The notes: generated by a model not told the origin, from the sequence alone. 64,000 nt of DNA from Diploscapter coronatus (GCA_964036155.1 OZ038422.1:77957201-78021200), one strand, 5' to 3'; numbered from the stretch's first letter, positions 12,265 through 25,900 are shown. Numbers and translations are program-made.

Positions 12265-12332
12265 AATCTCTCAAGTGATTTGAACCGACAACTTCTTATA
12301 ATCATAGAACTTTACCACTAAGCTAGCCTATC
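12265..12332 (-). pseudogene. tRNA-like sequence (decayed tRNA or SINE remnant)
   Basis: On the minus strand a good polymerase III A box, TAGCTTAGTGGTAAAG, is followed after normal tRNA spacing by a B box, GGTTCAAATC. A D-arm-like hairpin is possible (GCTT/AAGT). The acceptor ends do not pair and the T-stem is broken, so this is not a working tRNA. A SINE promoter remnant or tRNA pseudogene fits best. Confidence 0.35.
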
Positions 12333-13101
12333 TACCTAATGGCATAAGTAGGCTCGTACTTAACCAACAGTACATTGTAAAAAGGTATAAATTCTGCATT
12401 GATCATAAATGGTTGAACCGGATGAACCATGTCAAATATAAATCTATACATAAATGGGTGGATGGAAAGGGGGAGAATTAACCATAAATGGGGTGGACAA
12501 AATAAAGCTAGATGTTTGAGAACACAAATCATCAAGAACCGCGCATTAGGAAAATTGAAATTAAAAAAATAAAACGAAATTATCTTTTTTTATTAAATAT
12601 TGCGTTTCATTTCATAAAAATTTTTTGAAAAAATTTCGGAAAAATTTTGAAATGAGCGCAATAAGCTACAACTCAATTCTGTTGCCACTAGAAAGAATTA
12701 CTCGAAAAACGACGTCAAATTTAAAAGGGGCGAAAGAGGTAGAGAATTGGAACTCCTCGTGAGATTTTTGCTTGACAATTTACACATATAACAATTAACG
12801 ATATCAACAAGAAACGGGGAAAACTTGTCATTTTTCAAGTCAATTTTCCAATCGTCGAGAACCTTGAAAAATGCCAACTTCTAGAGTAATAGAGCTTTTG
12901 TAAGAATCGGAACAGCGAACGCATTAAACTGACAGAGAGAAGACTCTCAAGAGCTCAGAAATGAATGATAATTGAAATTATGAAAAAAGCATCCATAAAA
13001 ATCATGAAACTCCCCCCTCTTAGCATGTTGAAATTGCATCATCGTAGTTACCATATTGGCATTGAAGCAGAATTGCCAGACTGCATGAGTCTGCCTTTCC
13101 T
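12333..13101 (-). other. 3' flank / 3' UTR side of the din-1 gene
   Basis: DNA downstream of the din-1 stop codon. On the minus strand the nearest exact AATAAA is at 12594-12589, about 500 bp after the stop; closer variant signals cannot be excluded. At 12390-12500 short pieces of ATAAATGG recur. No coding sequence is supported here. Confidence 0.5.
12589..12594 (-). terminator. Candidate polyadenylation signal of din-1
   Basis: AATAAA on the minus strand, about 508 bp beyond the stop codon at 13104-13102. It is the first exact copy downstream. That distance would make a long 3' UTR for a nematode, so a nearer variant signal may be the one used. Confidence 0.2.
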
Positions 13102-14754
13102 TCATTCAGGTGGACTAATCACGAAGAACAGGAAGCTCATGTTCCGAGACAGCAGGTGGTCGTACAGAGACGGTGCGTGCTGGAAATAAAATTTGTTAGT
13201 TTTTTTTTCTCATTTTATTGAATCAATAGTTTGTTTCTATCTTTTATTTCAAATGGTTTCGAAACACATAATTTTAAGGGGCATTTTTCGATCAAACAGC
13301 ATTCAGAAAGTGAAGAGTAATTATAAACATTACTCTTGAAAATACCATAATTACTCGAAAGTGAATGAAAAAGTAGAAAAATTTTAATAATTAAAAAAAA
13401 TCATGGAAAAAATTCTACTTGCCTTTCTCAGATACTCGTCAGCCATGGGCCCAGGCGCGAAGATGTGGACGCGAGAGGCGTGGAATGGCTGCAAGTGTGC
13501 AAGTTTATTTTACAACGGATAAAATAAAGCGTTATGGAAAGTACACCAATTCTGTAGACGAAACTATGTAGATAATGATAAAATCTGGCATTCTTTCCAA
13601 GGGCCAAATGGAACATGAAAAAGCTTACCGGCTCATCTGCGGTGAGCGCGATGCCGGCGATTTTCTTCGTGTCGAAATAGTCGATAAAATGTTTCTGAAA
13701 ATCAATAGTTTTGGTTCTCTTTTCTTACGAAAATTTTATAGGGCAAAGAAATAGCTAAAAATAGAATTTTCGTAAAGTAGAAAATGCCGTACCTTCAGAG
13801 TGATCTGATTTTCGAGACAGTTTTCGGGATTCATTCCAGCGGTCACTCCGACTGCGGTCACGTGTCGATCCAGGTTGTTGAATTTGTGTGCGATCGCTGA
13901 AAATTTCAACATTTTCCCTCCATTCGAGCCATTTTTGCACTATGCTTTGTCATTTTCGGAAATATTTTCTGTCATAAATTTAGCTGTTGAAAAGTGCAAT
14001 ATTTTTGGTGCAAAATTCGCGGAAAAGAACGTCGTTTTAGCATTCGTGTCTAATTTTTCAGGAAGTGCAAATTTTTTTAAAATATAATTATTTACTGAGC
14101 AATTGGCTGATTCATTCCCAGACGCGCATCCATTAAAAAATTATCGAAAAATTGAAAATGCTATCGCTTTTTTCGAGTTATTGAAATTACCCGAGTCAGT
14201 TTTCAATAACTATGATTCAACACACTTAATGAAAGGCATTTTTAATAGAAACCTTACATCTATCCATGAAAGAAAACGCAAAATGAAAGAGAACAAACTA
14301 GGTACGTTTCAATAAAATTCGAAATGTAAAAGGGAAAAGGCATGCTTATCACATTTGAAAAATTGCAGGCGACTGTACTAATATTAAAATCGCAAAATGT
14401 CAACAAATGAACTAATAAAATGCTATAACTTTCAAGTGTAAAAGTTGTTTTGAAGCGCACAATGTTTGCGTCAATATATTTTTACTAACTAGAAAGTACT
14501 TTGTATAGACATCAGAATAGCTTCATTTGAAATTTGAAAAGTTGCTTTTTTAGAAAAAAAAAGTCGAAAAAACGCTTACTATGACTTTGATCGAGCGTGA
14601 GTCGCTGATTGATTTTGATGATTTCCTTTTTGGGACCGGAACTGGTGCCGAAGGACCGAATGAACAAGTCTCGATTGCCTCCGATGTAGTACAGGCCCAA
14701 ATGGGTGTCGCGGCTCTTCATCTCCAACTTGCCGTACCATAATGGAGGAAATTG
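13102..14754 (-). other. din-1: din-1 exons 57-61: SPOC domain and stop
   Basis: Exons 14580-14754, 13793-13896, 13629-13694, 13423-13488, 13102-13179; stop TGA at 13104-13102. Conserved SPOC features: FPPLWYGKLEMKS (the Y.VWQG-type start), LYYIGGNRDL, KINQRLTLDQ, KHFIDYFDTKKIAGIALT, VHIFAPGP, and a C-terminal APSLYDHLLSRNMSFLFFVI matching the family's hydrophobic last strand. SPOC binds phosphoserine-containing partners such as SMRT/NCoR and RNA polymerase II C-terminal domain in mammals. The last intron (13180-13422) has a GC donor (AAAG|GCAAGT). The domain is shared by the long and short isoforms. Confidence 0.93.
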
Positions 14755-16926
14755 CTGCAAATTCAGTTCTCATTAAAAAATTCCCCTAAACTTGATCAAC
14801 TTATTAGAGTAAAACTATTCCTTAATAGCACTCGAAAAATATTTCAATTTCCCTTGGACCTTACCTACTTACGTGATTTTTTATTTTTTTGTTTTGTTTT
14901 TCAATTATCGAAAATGACGACATTTCATATTTCTTCAATAAATCTTTCAAATTACAAACTATAATTTCCAATTGCATTTCTTCTTTTCTAAAGCCCACAT
15001 TTTTTTTTCGAACAATTGACGCGAAATTCGTTCACATTTTTCATTAAAAGGCTTCATCATCTTTCCCAAAACGTTGCTTTTTTCGTGCAAAAATCGCGTG
15101 AAAGTATTTTATTGAAATTTCGCATTTCGCTTTTCGTTTTTCTGTGGGGGAGATTTTAGTCAGCCCTGCGTTATTTTTCCTGTAGCAGCGCGTTGTTTTC
15201 CATTCGACATGCTGGGTTTGATTCAGTCGAGATGAACTTTGAGAGAGCTGCGCCCAAAATACTGCAAAATTAGCAGCGCGAACGCGTAAATAACCGCGAC
15301 GCTATTAGTGCTTGGGGGGCAAAAATAACGCGGCAAAGGGGAAAATAAGGCACGCGAAAGTGTGGTTGTTGTTCGCTAGGGCCCTACAATCGTGCAGTGT
15401 TCTTGGAAAGAGACAGGGCACGGATGAAAAATGGAAGCACACGCCAACAGAAAGGGATAAACAATAATATTCTTCCCCTCCATTTGAAGAGCATAATAAA
15501 ACTATACACGAAGAGGAAAAGTACGATGGATGCTTTTATCTTGAGCAGAAGAAAAATCTTGTAATTATAGCCCACTATCGGAGTCCACCCGCTAATAATA
15601 CGATTTTATAGGAGAAAAAGTTGGAAATACATTTTCGATAAAAAGTACAATAACTTGTGACGCATGACATTTTGCATGGAAAATATTGCGTGTTATGATC
15701 AGGAGAATCAATATTTTCATTACCTTCGTATCAATTCCTTTTGGCACGTAGAAACACAATGGTAGGAGCTTGGAGCCAGAGTCAGTTGAAGATTTATCAA
15801 TAAGAAGTTCGAATGGTTCATATTTATTATAGTCGGGATGGTCAGAGTTTAGCTCGATTTTGACTCCATTCGAGTCGTCAGTTGATGGTGGCGTTTCAGT
15901 GTCGGTGATTTCTTCAATCGTCGGGATTTCACAGGAGATTGGTTGTAAAATGGGGTTGGAGTGATCAGTTGAAGTAGGTGACGAATCAGTGATGCATCGG
16001 AAAGCAGATCGGCAGGGGTGACCTTCTTTCATCTCGATTTCAGCGACCTTCGCTTCATTTCCAGACAGCGATTCTTGCTCATTCGCTGGATTTTCCCTCT
16101 TATTTCCAATTCCAGGCTTAACACCAAGCTCCTCAGCGAGCAGTCGATCAGCCCTTAGGGCGATTTGCTTCAACGTGTCGAGATTTCTCGGATCAGACAT
16201 GTCGCCGATGAGGAAGAGGAAGGCGAGCACGAACGGATCTTTTCGGTAGTTATTCTGGATGCTCGATCTGTCGATCTTCGATCTGCCATAATGCTCAGTT
16301 TCATCGGTGATGCTCGGTTTCTTCTCGCTCACTGGTTCTTGTGCCTTCTCTTTGATCGACTTTCGTTTTCTCGAAACGACGACAGGGCATGACATTTGCG
16401 TGCCAGAAGTTGGGACATTGCTTGATGGAGCAGTGACTTGAATGACGTCAGGAATTGGAACTGCTTTTGGGATGGTTGGAATATCGGGAAGAGTCCTTTG
16501 TAACGTGACTTGGCTCAGGAGACTTGGATCGAGTGGCGTTGAAATGGAATGGAGCAAGTCCGCAATGACTCGATTGTTGGTGTTGCCAAGTAGTTTCAGT
16601 AAATTTGCAGCCAATGAATTGGAAGAAGCAACTGTGGACTGAGGTAGCTGGAATGCACTAGGGCCTCCTCCACCAAGAGTTGAGAAATTTGGCGTCAAAG
16701 ACGGGAAAAGAGCAGGCTGTTGTAGTTGAAATTGCTGTAGCTGAGCTTGTAGCGCCGAATACGGATTGAGATTGGAGAAGTAGGATGATGACAATAGTGG
16801 AGTGTTGAATAGGCCCGGTAGTTGGAGCGAGGGGAATAGGGAATTTGTTGAAGTGCCGAGACTAAATGCTGAGGCTGGCGAGCCATCTGAGGAAGTCTTG
16901 AACTGGTCGTCCGAGGAGGGGTTCAT
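13102..16926 (-). CDS. din-1: Predicted short SPOC-only isoform (DIN-1S-like)
   Basis: A 1,203-bp exon, 15724-16926, starts at ATG 16926-16924 with an in-frame TGA 27 nt upstream and no splice acceptor between. It ends ...GIDTK at donor GTAATG in phase 0, and the first SPOC exon (14754-14580) accepts phase 0. Joined to the five SPOC exons it gives about 563 residues. The 401 unique residues are Ser/Leu/Gln-rich at first (QLQQFQLQQ near 62-70), carry a basic nuclear-signal candidate SRKRKS at 185-190, and contain a hydrophobic/helical stretch at about 229-268 (DPFVLAFLFLIGDM). C. elegans din-1 makes a short isoform without RRMs that binds the nuclear receptor DAF-12; this exon structure predicts the same. 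An independent nested gene is the alternative, less likely because no stop follows soon and the phase matches. Confidence 0.7.
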
Positions 16927-19900
16927 GACGATGTCGACGAGTGTCGAGAGGAGTCAATAGGCGTGGAATAGGGGGATGTGTGGAAATAGATTGGCAGAAG
17001 GTGAGGCTGACTGATGTTGCGGACAAAGGCGAAAGGGGGAATGAATGGAAGAAAGGAATAGAGAGGGAGAATCGATGAGAGGCGACGATTTTATCACTGG
17101 CTGGTGAAAGCAGCAGCCAGCCGGTGGGGGTGTTGGAGAGAATACAGGCAGAAGACAGAGATTGATACACTCGAAACACGACGATCGCACCGATTTGATG
17201 GATAGATGGATCAAATGGCCGATACCGCTGCTCTTATCAGCAGTCAGAAAAGAGGAATATAGCAAAAAGTGCGCTGTTTGGCGGCACGTGTCACAGGGAG
17301 AATTCAGGGGGAGGAAAGGAATTTCACGGAGAGCAGTAAATTCGCTGTACTTCCGTCGGACTGTCTCCAAATCAGAGCCAATTCGCGAGAGCACTGCGAT
17401 TACTACGCGCGATGTCACACAACCTCCAACAGTCGCTGAGCGCACAGCGATTGCACGATTTTAGGGGCGGTATTTCGAGAGTTGAGGAATTGCAAAATGA
17501 CCGCACACTATTCGATGCAATCACCACGAAACGACTTTAACTTGATACTATTCTTATGTGTAAACACAACACGAGAATCACAATCACTCTACAAATTACC
17601 TAAATTAGTAGAGCTTAATGGGAGAAAATGAGAAACCCGAGCAAATCGATGAGGAAAATACGAGATCGACAGAGGTGGGCTTGTGAAAGAACGAGGTGCT
17701 TTATATTGGAAAAGTGAGGTTGTGAAAGATTTCGAGGTAGATCAATAATTTAAAAGAAAACTTCTAGAAAATCTAATCGGAACCAACTATCAAAGTGTAA
17801 AAGGTCTATACAAGTGAACTGTTTAAAATGAGGTAGTTTGACGTAATATTTTCAATGAGAAACAACAGAATTCGATATTAGCTAGGACGCATCATTTTCA
17901 TTAGAAGTTTTGTTTTTCTGAAAAATGAAAGTTGGACCGTGAAATGTTAGAGAATTAGAAGTAGAAGAACAGAGCTATGGCAATTGGTCGAAGTGAAAGG
18001 AGAGAGGGACTGAGAGTGAATCGCAAAGTAGAACTGCCCGTTCCAAGTGAAAAGAGAAAAGAGGAAATAGGAGACAGAAAGAAGAAATAGCATTGTGAAA
18101 AGCGATAAGAAAAGAAGCGGAACCGAGAAAAATATCGCTGAAAAGCGAGAGAAGTCGAAAATAAAGAAATAGTACTACACGCTGCGTTCGCAACGCGTCT
18201 ATCGGGGCTTTGAAAGAACGCCTCTCTCAAATTAGAGAAAAGGGGAAATCGAGAGAAGGGGGAAAGAACGAGTAATTGTTCCCTGCACCCTTTTTCATTT
18301 TTCTTCTTTTATCTTCAATATTTCGTCTATTTTTTCAGAAAAGTCAGCAATCTACTGCATCGCGAACGCAAAAATAGGGAGCGTTCGAAAAATAGAGGGA
18401 GCAGAGAAAAGCCTGAGGGGTCATTGTTGAGAGATAAGAGAAGTGATAGAGTGCAGAGATGAAAAATGGCTAGAGGAAAGCGATGATAGGGGCGAAGACG
18501 CAGAGGACCGGTGAGGTGAACATGCGAACGTCGCCCGTACCAGGCACGGACTCTTCTGCAAGTTGAAGGCAAAATAGCGAAGGGAAACGGGAGGGAGAGA
18601 GAAAGGAACGCCTACTTGACGAGAGGAATGCAAAGTGGAACACAACAACAAGCGCAAAACTGAAAAACAACTAGAGATTAAAGAATTTGAAGAGGCAGGA
18701 AGGAATACGAAGGGAAAACCTTAAGAGGATTTTTGGTGCAGTTGGTACGGACTCTATCTATAGCCTGATCTTCATTGTTGATGGCTATGTTTGGAGTTCT
18801 TGAAGAGGAGAAATATTTTTGCAAGAAAATCATTGACGCTGATTGTTTATAAAGTGAACTTGAACGTGTTATGTCTGATAGGAACTCGAGGAATTGAAAA
18901 AAGATAACAGATTTGAAAAATCAAGCTGTGTCGAGATGTTTAGCCTACAGTAATCTTTTCTTCCTGCATTTGCTCAGTTGTTTACAAGCAGCATTGGTTA
19001 ATCTAGTTAGATGTAGTTCAAGGCTGGTAATTTCTCGGAACACAAAACAAGAACGACTCTAATTCGCTAGTGAAAATGGGAAAATAGAAAAATACTCTAA
19101 CCGACTGAAAGTCGCTAATATTTCCGTAAAATAAACCACATCTTCAAATTATCGCGTAATAATCCATAAGTTAAAAATAATATGCTAATTCATATAACCA
19201 TAAGTAGATAATGCAAATGCTCAAATTTGAATATGCAAAAATTGACAAAAAAAAATGCGTAAACGAGTTTTTTGAACCGGATTCCCAAGAATGCCCGAAA
19301 TCTTGCTAGGTTTTGAAAATAGCAATTTTGCAGGGAATTTCAAGCTCTACAAATCTTCATTGGATCAGACCCCCAAAAATGGACGAAAATACCTGTTTTG
19401 GGAGTTTAAAGGTCAGTCAAGATCTCAAAAATATGATCACTTCGAGTGGCACGTTTTGACATTTCAGATTATTTCTATTGATATGAGGAGGGTATCCTGA
19501 AAATTTCAAATCCCAACGATGCTAGGACACAATAGAACATCATCTCAAAGTTTTACCCTTTTTTGCACATAAGTTATCAAAGTTAACGGGTTACATGCGT
19601 TATTTCTCAATTTTCTCATTTGTGGTATGATTCGATTGGATAATGACTTGTAAAATGCAAGGATTTTTGAAGGAGAAATGAAATTTCTTTTTGAGTATTT
19701 GAAGGTTTCCACAAGCTTCAAATCCCACTAACATAAAGGTTGAAAAACTACTTGCGTTCTCTAACCATAAGCTTATCTGTTGAGATGAAAATGATTGAAA
19801 TTCGAAATTTTTGATTTTTTATAAATATTCTTTGCTTGAATTCAAAAACGGATCTGTTTTCCCTTAATCCTCTAGCTACAAAACCGAATTCAGAAAACTA

Positions 19901-22900
19901 AAGCCTACAAATCTGGTCTAAATGAATAGGGCTTTCTAAGAATTGCTAAAATGAGCTAGAGCTTATTTTATTCGCTGACTAATCCGAAAATCCCTTTTCG
20001 GGTATAAAAACGTTCGACCAAATCACCTGCGTTCGCTAAAAGCATAGCTCTAAATCCTACACGATAAAGAATAGACTTTCAAAAGCGACAGGAATTTTCT
20101 CTAGAAAATCGCTAAAGCAGGTGCTGATGATAATAAAGGGTAAATGAAATAGGATGATAAAAGATAGATAATTCCGAGCAAAATGTCCAAAATAATCAGG
20201 CATTGATCAAAAGTCGTTGTTCAAAATCCAAATTTCCATAAATTGAAAATCTTAGATGTCTAAAATAGGTTTTAAAATGATTTCATATATTAAACATTCG
20301 TTTGAAAGATGGAATATTGAGCAAAAATGACGTGGGTTATATGTTTTCAAAGCTTCCTGACGACGAATTGAGTATATAAAGGCGTTCTATAATTGATACA
20401 TTTCAGAGTAAATTTAGGTGCTTTTCGTTTGAAGTGAAATTATGTATCCATATTGGGGAGTTTGATCTATAAATCTATAAAAAAATTTCGCCTTTCTAAA
20501 TTTGCCAATTTCTTATCTAGTCAATGAAGTGAGTTTGATTGTTGTTGAACTCGAAAGCCGGTATGGACGTGAGCCTTTATTCTTCATTGCCATTCGATTT
20601 GATAAGGGAACGGAGAACTCTCGAATTTTTTCTCCCTTTGATTTCCAGTCTTTCAAATGGGAAAAGAAAGGAAAGAGAACAGGAGATAAAACGCGCTCTA
20701 TTGCGGACGTTTTTCTATTACAACTGTTTGACACTGAACCACCAAAAGACTGATTACTTCACTGACAGTCAATTGATATTTTAGTCCTGGTAGATAGAAT
20801 ATTATGATATCCATCGTGTTGTAATTACTTTCTATCAAAACTGCTAAATTTTGAATAATGCTTGAAACATAAGTAGGTCGATAAAATAAGCTCTAAAAAT
20901 TTGATTAGCCCAAGGAAAACCTCAATATTTTTGCAAAAAAATAAATGAAAAGAAAAACTAGAAGCGTACCGCTTGAATGCTTCCGGATTCCGCATTCGGA
21001 TGCTGTTGTTGAGGAAGGTTTTGAGCCGGAAGCTGTTGGAATTGAGTCTAAATCAATAGAATATAAAACTTTGCTATCGATCAATTAAAATATTTAAACA
21101 CTGAACTCTTTAGATCGGTAAAATGCCCCCTTTTAAGGGAGTTTCTCTCCGATTTCGCATGATTTCTAGCCTAGCAATATAGTTGTTAGTATAGAGAAAA
21201 GATGCCTACGGTTAGGCCTCTCAGTAATGAATTTGGTTGAAAAGCGGGACATTTGTATTCATTTTTTTTTCGAACTTTTCCATTACCTGTTGATTTGCGG
21301 CCACTCTCTGTTGTGCGGATTGTTGCTGCACGGACTTGACACTCTGCTGCTGCTGCTGCTGTTGTTGAGCCTGACGAATTTGGGCCTGCAGCTGGGCGGA
21401 GCTCAGGGCTGCTATAGATGGAGACATCTGGAAAGAAAATAAAAAATTATTATGTTTCAAAAATTATCAATAATTGTTTTTTGAAATTGAGAATATTTTT
21501 TGGCGACCAATAGATATCCAAAATATCACTTTACTCAGGAATTTCGGCAAAATATTGGATAAATTTCGAACTTCCCTACATATTTTTGTCAATTTCTAGA
21601 AATTACACCATCGTCCTTCATGGCAGAGATAAAGATATCAATTCTACTTTAATAAACACTCTTTATCAAAACGACCCCTTGTAGTTCCAGTTTTCCTTTT
21701 TTCTTTTTCTTTGCTATTTTCCAGGAAAGAGGGTAGGAACTACAGTGTGAGCCTGGAAATCTAAATCAGTCTAACTCTGTGCTGCTCTTGTTGTTGTCTC
21801 TGCTGCATGTTGATGTAGGGCATAGCAGCGTTTGCCTGCGTCTCCTTCTGTGCCTGCTGCCCCACGGCGACTTGTTGCATCAGACGAACGCGCTCTTGTT
21901 CTTGCTGTTGGCGTTGCTGAAAATTAGAAGGTTTAAACGTTTAAATTTGTACTATTTATGGCCCCTTGTTATTATCGCCTTCATTTGTGGAAAATAGCTA
22001 GGAGAAAAAGGAGACAAAGTGAGAACTACAAAAAGATAGCAACTACGGTTGATCTTAGTTATGATTTTTCTCTACCTAAAATCTTCAGAAAAGTGAGAAA
22101 CTGCAAAATTTTAAAGAAATTTTCACAATGATAGTGATCGTCGTACAGTGTGCATGATGGAATTACGAATAATTGCGAAAGTTTTTCCGCTGTGCCATTT
22201 TCGTCTGTTTTAGGAAGAAATCGAGTCGATATGCCTTTGCATTGAAATTGAAATGCACAACATTACTCATACAAACTGACTGTCTGGCTAGGAAAAGGGG
22301 AAAACATATCGACGCTACTAACATGGAAAATCGAAATGAAATGAAATACAGCATCACAACTGGGTTGATATTTGCATATTGATGTGAAGGTCAAAAATAC
22401 TCGAAAATTTGAATCAAAAGGTTGTGATAAATTGCAAGAATCTGAGTTATTCCTTCTGATTAAGATAACTCGGTCATAAGTGCAATTTTGTTAAATAATC
22501 GTTATTGTAATGACCGATAACTTGAGACAAAGTAAACGATGCACAAATTCGAATTTGTGAAATATGTATGTGCTGCGTATTATCAAATAGTCGTCAAACT
22601 CATTCTTTGAATTAATGAAACATCGTCCATTCCTTTGCAAATAACGCGCTAATTTCCATGCATAGAATTTTCTTCACTTTTATTCTGTCTCAAGTTATAG
22701 GTCATTGACACTATTATTTTATCAAGAACTAATAATTCTTGAATCGTAAAACTAGTATAAAGAATTACAGTAATCCTAAGCATTATAGAATTTTTAACTT
22801 ACATAAGCAGCCTGAACCTGTTGCTGCTGCATGGCCTGTGCCTGGTTCTGTGGTTGAGGAGAGGCCTGCGTCTGACGCTGTTGGGCCTCTATTTGTTGAA

Positions 22901-25900
22901 TGTATTGAAGAAAAGCTGCAAATAGCAATAATCATTTTAACTTTCCGAAAATTAATAATTTCATTGAAATTCCCTATTCAATTCAGATAATATGCATCCA
23001 AAAGCTGTTTTTTTTCAAAAAATCTTTCATAAATTTCAAAACTATTGGAATTGACTGCCAAAACGAATAGTAATCGGCAGTGTCTAGATTATTATATCGT
23101 AAACTTGATCTGTACTCGGATTTAAACAGGACTGCTGCATGAGCTGCTGGAGGTTGAGCTGTCCCCCATACAACTGCTGCATATGGAGAAGCATCGCCAT
23201 CTCTCTCTGGTGGTGCTGGGCTTGAACTTGAGCTGCCTGCAAGCAAATTCATCATTATTTCAAATTAGGTCATTTTAGTCACTGGCTCACAATCTCAGTC
23301 ACCATCATATAATCTTATCCTTTTAACAAGATTCTCTTTCTGTGCTATTTCTCGATTTTCGAGAAAATTAGCATAGATATAAATGAGATAAGATATTAAG
23401 CCATTTCTAAAGTAATGATAAGAGTTTTGCTCGAAAGTTAAGTGTTGACTAAATACGGTACCTGAGCGGCTTGAGCCTGAGCCTGTTGTGCGGCTGCACT
23501 GACTGCCGGTGGTCGGGGCACTGGAGAGGCTGCTGCCTGTACTTGGGCCTGGGGCGTCGAGGACTGTTTCGGCTGAAGACCGCCGATCTGGAGTGATCAA
23601 ATTAAAATATGTTATTTATGAAAATGCAGCGTATGTGAGTTGGCTAATCGACATTAGCGTTAATTAATGAATCGCTATTTCGTGGTTTTTTAATCAAACA
23701 TCTAGTTTCTACATAATATTGTTCAAAAATATTCAAATGAGGACAAACGAATCCAATGTAATTTATCAGTCGATGATAAACGAATAGTATCAAGTAGTTT
23801 CTAACAAAGAGAAAGAGAGTAATTTAGGTCGAGTTGAGTTTTCCGATGGGACCTATATCATTTGCAAAACCCCACCCTACCTAAAGTTACTTCTCTTGTA
23901 AAATTTGCTACCTGTTGTTGCAAATTGTAGTGTTGGGGAACAGTTGTGGTGGTGGGTGGAATTCCGTGAGTGAGACTGCCCATCGAGGACGCGGTCGGCA
24001 GTGTGACTGAAGGCGCTGAGGCTGCCTGGGGCAACATCGACTGCTGATGTTGTTGCTGAAATTGAATAATATCATTGATACTTTCAAAGATATCTCCTCA
24101 AAGGTTTCGACTTTTCAGAAACGACTCGAAAGAAGTGACTAGGTTATTTTTTTTTTCGAAATTCGAATAACATTTTAGCAAGTTTAGATTGATCGCTTAC
24201 AATAAAAGATTCTTTGGATTTTAAAAAAAAAATAATATGCACACAGTGTGAACTGAGCGATTGCGTGAAAGAAAATGCGATTTTGTCTATTTGGTGAAAC
24301 CTATGAGTCCTTCACAGACCCTTAAACTCGATACCTGCAAATTGTGGATCTGTTGTTGAATGGTGTTCGGCATGGCAGCCTGTCCGGATTGTCCGGAAGC
24401 AGTTGTGATTGCAGGCTGTGAGGAGTAGGCAGAGATGGGCGCTTGCTGCTGCGTGGATGGGGCCTGACGCGATGGCAGAGCGGATGTGTACTGACTCTGA
24501 TGGATCACTGACGATGCAGAGGCCGAGGTCTGCAAAACCGAATTTGTTCATTTTTGGAATCTATATTTAAAATTTGGGCGAAAAAACGATCGTTTGTAAG
24601 GCGAGCTTCTTTTTAAAATTTCATTCCCAACACCATTACACTAAAAACAAGCTCGCTTCTGGCAAATAAAGTATCCAAATTGACCAGGATATTTTTAAAA
24701 TCGAATTTTCGCTAATTGCGTGATCAAAAGAAATGATATGCTACCTGAGGAAGAAGTTGGCTGACAGTGGACGGCGTGATGGACGCAGTCGGAGGCATCG
24801 GCGAGGGCACCGTCGGCAGACGCACCTGTTGCTGAGGCTGACACTGCGGTTGAGGAGTCTGAAATTTTAAATTAGATAGAATTAGAGAATATCCAATTGG
24901 GGCTTTATTAAATCATGATTGCAGAGAAGAATATACAGGTCTGATGAAACATGAATATATTTTTGTTTTGATACAAAATTTTGATAGTGGAACAAATACC
25001 AGTTCTTTGAAAGATAAAGAAATTTTGAAACTCCATGAAAAACATATAATTCTGTATCCCGATGATGAACCATAGATATATATGGAGAACACTTGAACAG
25101 CTCAAAAAGTTTCAAAATGAAGGCAAAAATATTACCTGTTGGAGTCTAGCGTCTTGTGCAGGAGCTGAGGCGAATATGGGCGATCGAATTGCGGACGTGG
25201 GTGTGGGTGTGGAGACAGGCAGTTGACGAGCTGGTTGCTGCTGCTGGATGGGCAGGTGCAGTTGCTGGTCGGCTGGTTGGAAGGACGAGGTAGGAGCCTT
25301 CTGGAAGCAAGATATTGTGGATAGGTTTCAGAAATTCTATATCTTAGAATGTCCAATTCAGGTTTTTGATAATAGAAATCTATAATCCCAAATTAGAACA
25401 GAACGTTACATCACATTGAATTAGCTACAAAGAAACGAATATAGCAAAATGTTCGGCTACTTCTCTGACATCGCAATTTTCGATGAATGTCTTATTTGTA
25501 ACAAAAAGATGAGTTTTTACCTGAACAGATTGTGGGAGCTTGGGAGACCCGATTTCTGCGGAAAGAGGGGTCTGATGTTCGGACGAGGATCTGGCCGTAG
25601 GGGAGAGGAGTCGATCAGATGCAGAGGACGAAGAGGCTGTCGATGGAGCGTGACACACCGCACCTGGCAAAGAGGTGTCCATCGGAGAGGCTACCTGAAA
25701 TATAGAAATTTGAAAAAAATCTTTTGTATTTACTTTTTTATTCCTGTAGGTTTCAAACAAAGCTCATTTTTAACCAGTCTCAAACAATAGCTCAACCCAT
25801 ATGTGTTCATCTACCAGAAATTGCCTACCTTGTGCTGTTCTTGAGCCGTCTGCTGTTCTGTCTCCTGTGCCTCTTCCTTGACGACAGCGCCCTGTTTGTG

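Noticed and set aside
21343..21366. CAG-type repeat as an unstable microsatellite
   Set aside because: It is coding polyglutamine with mixed CAA/CAG codons and ordinary for this protein region.
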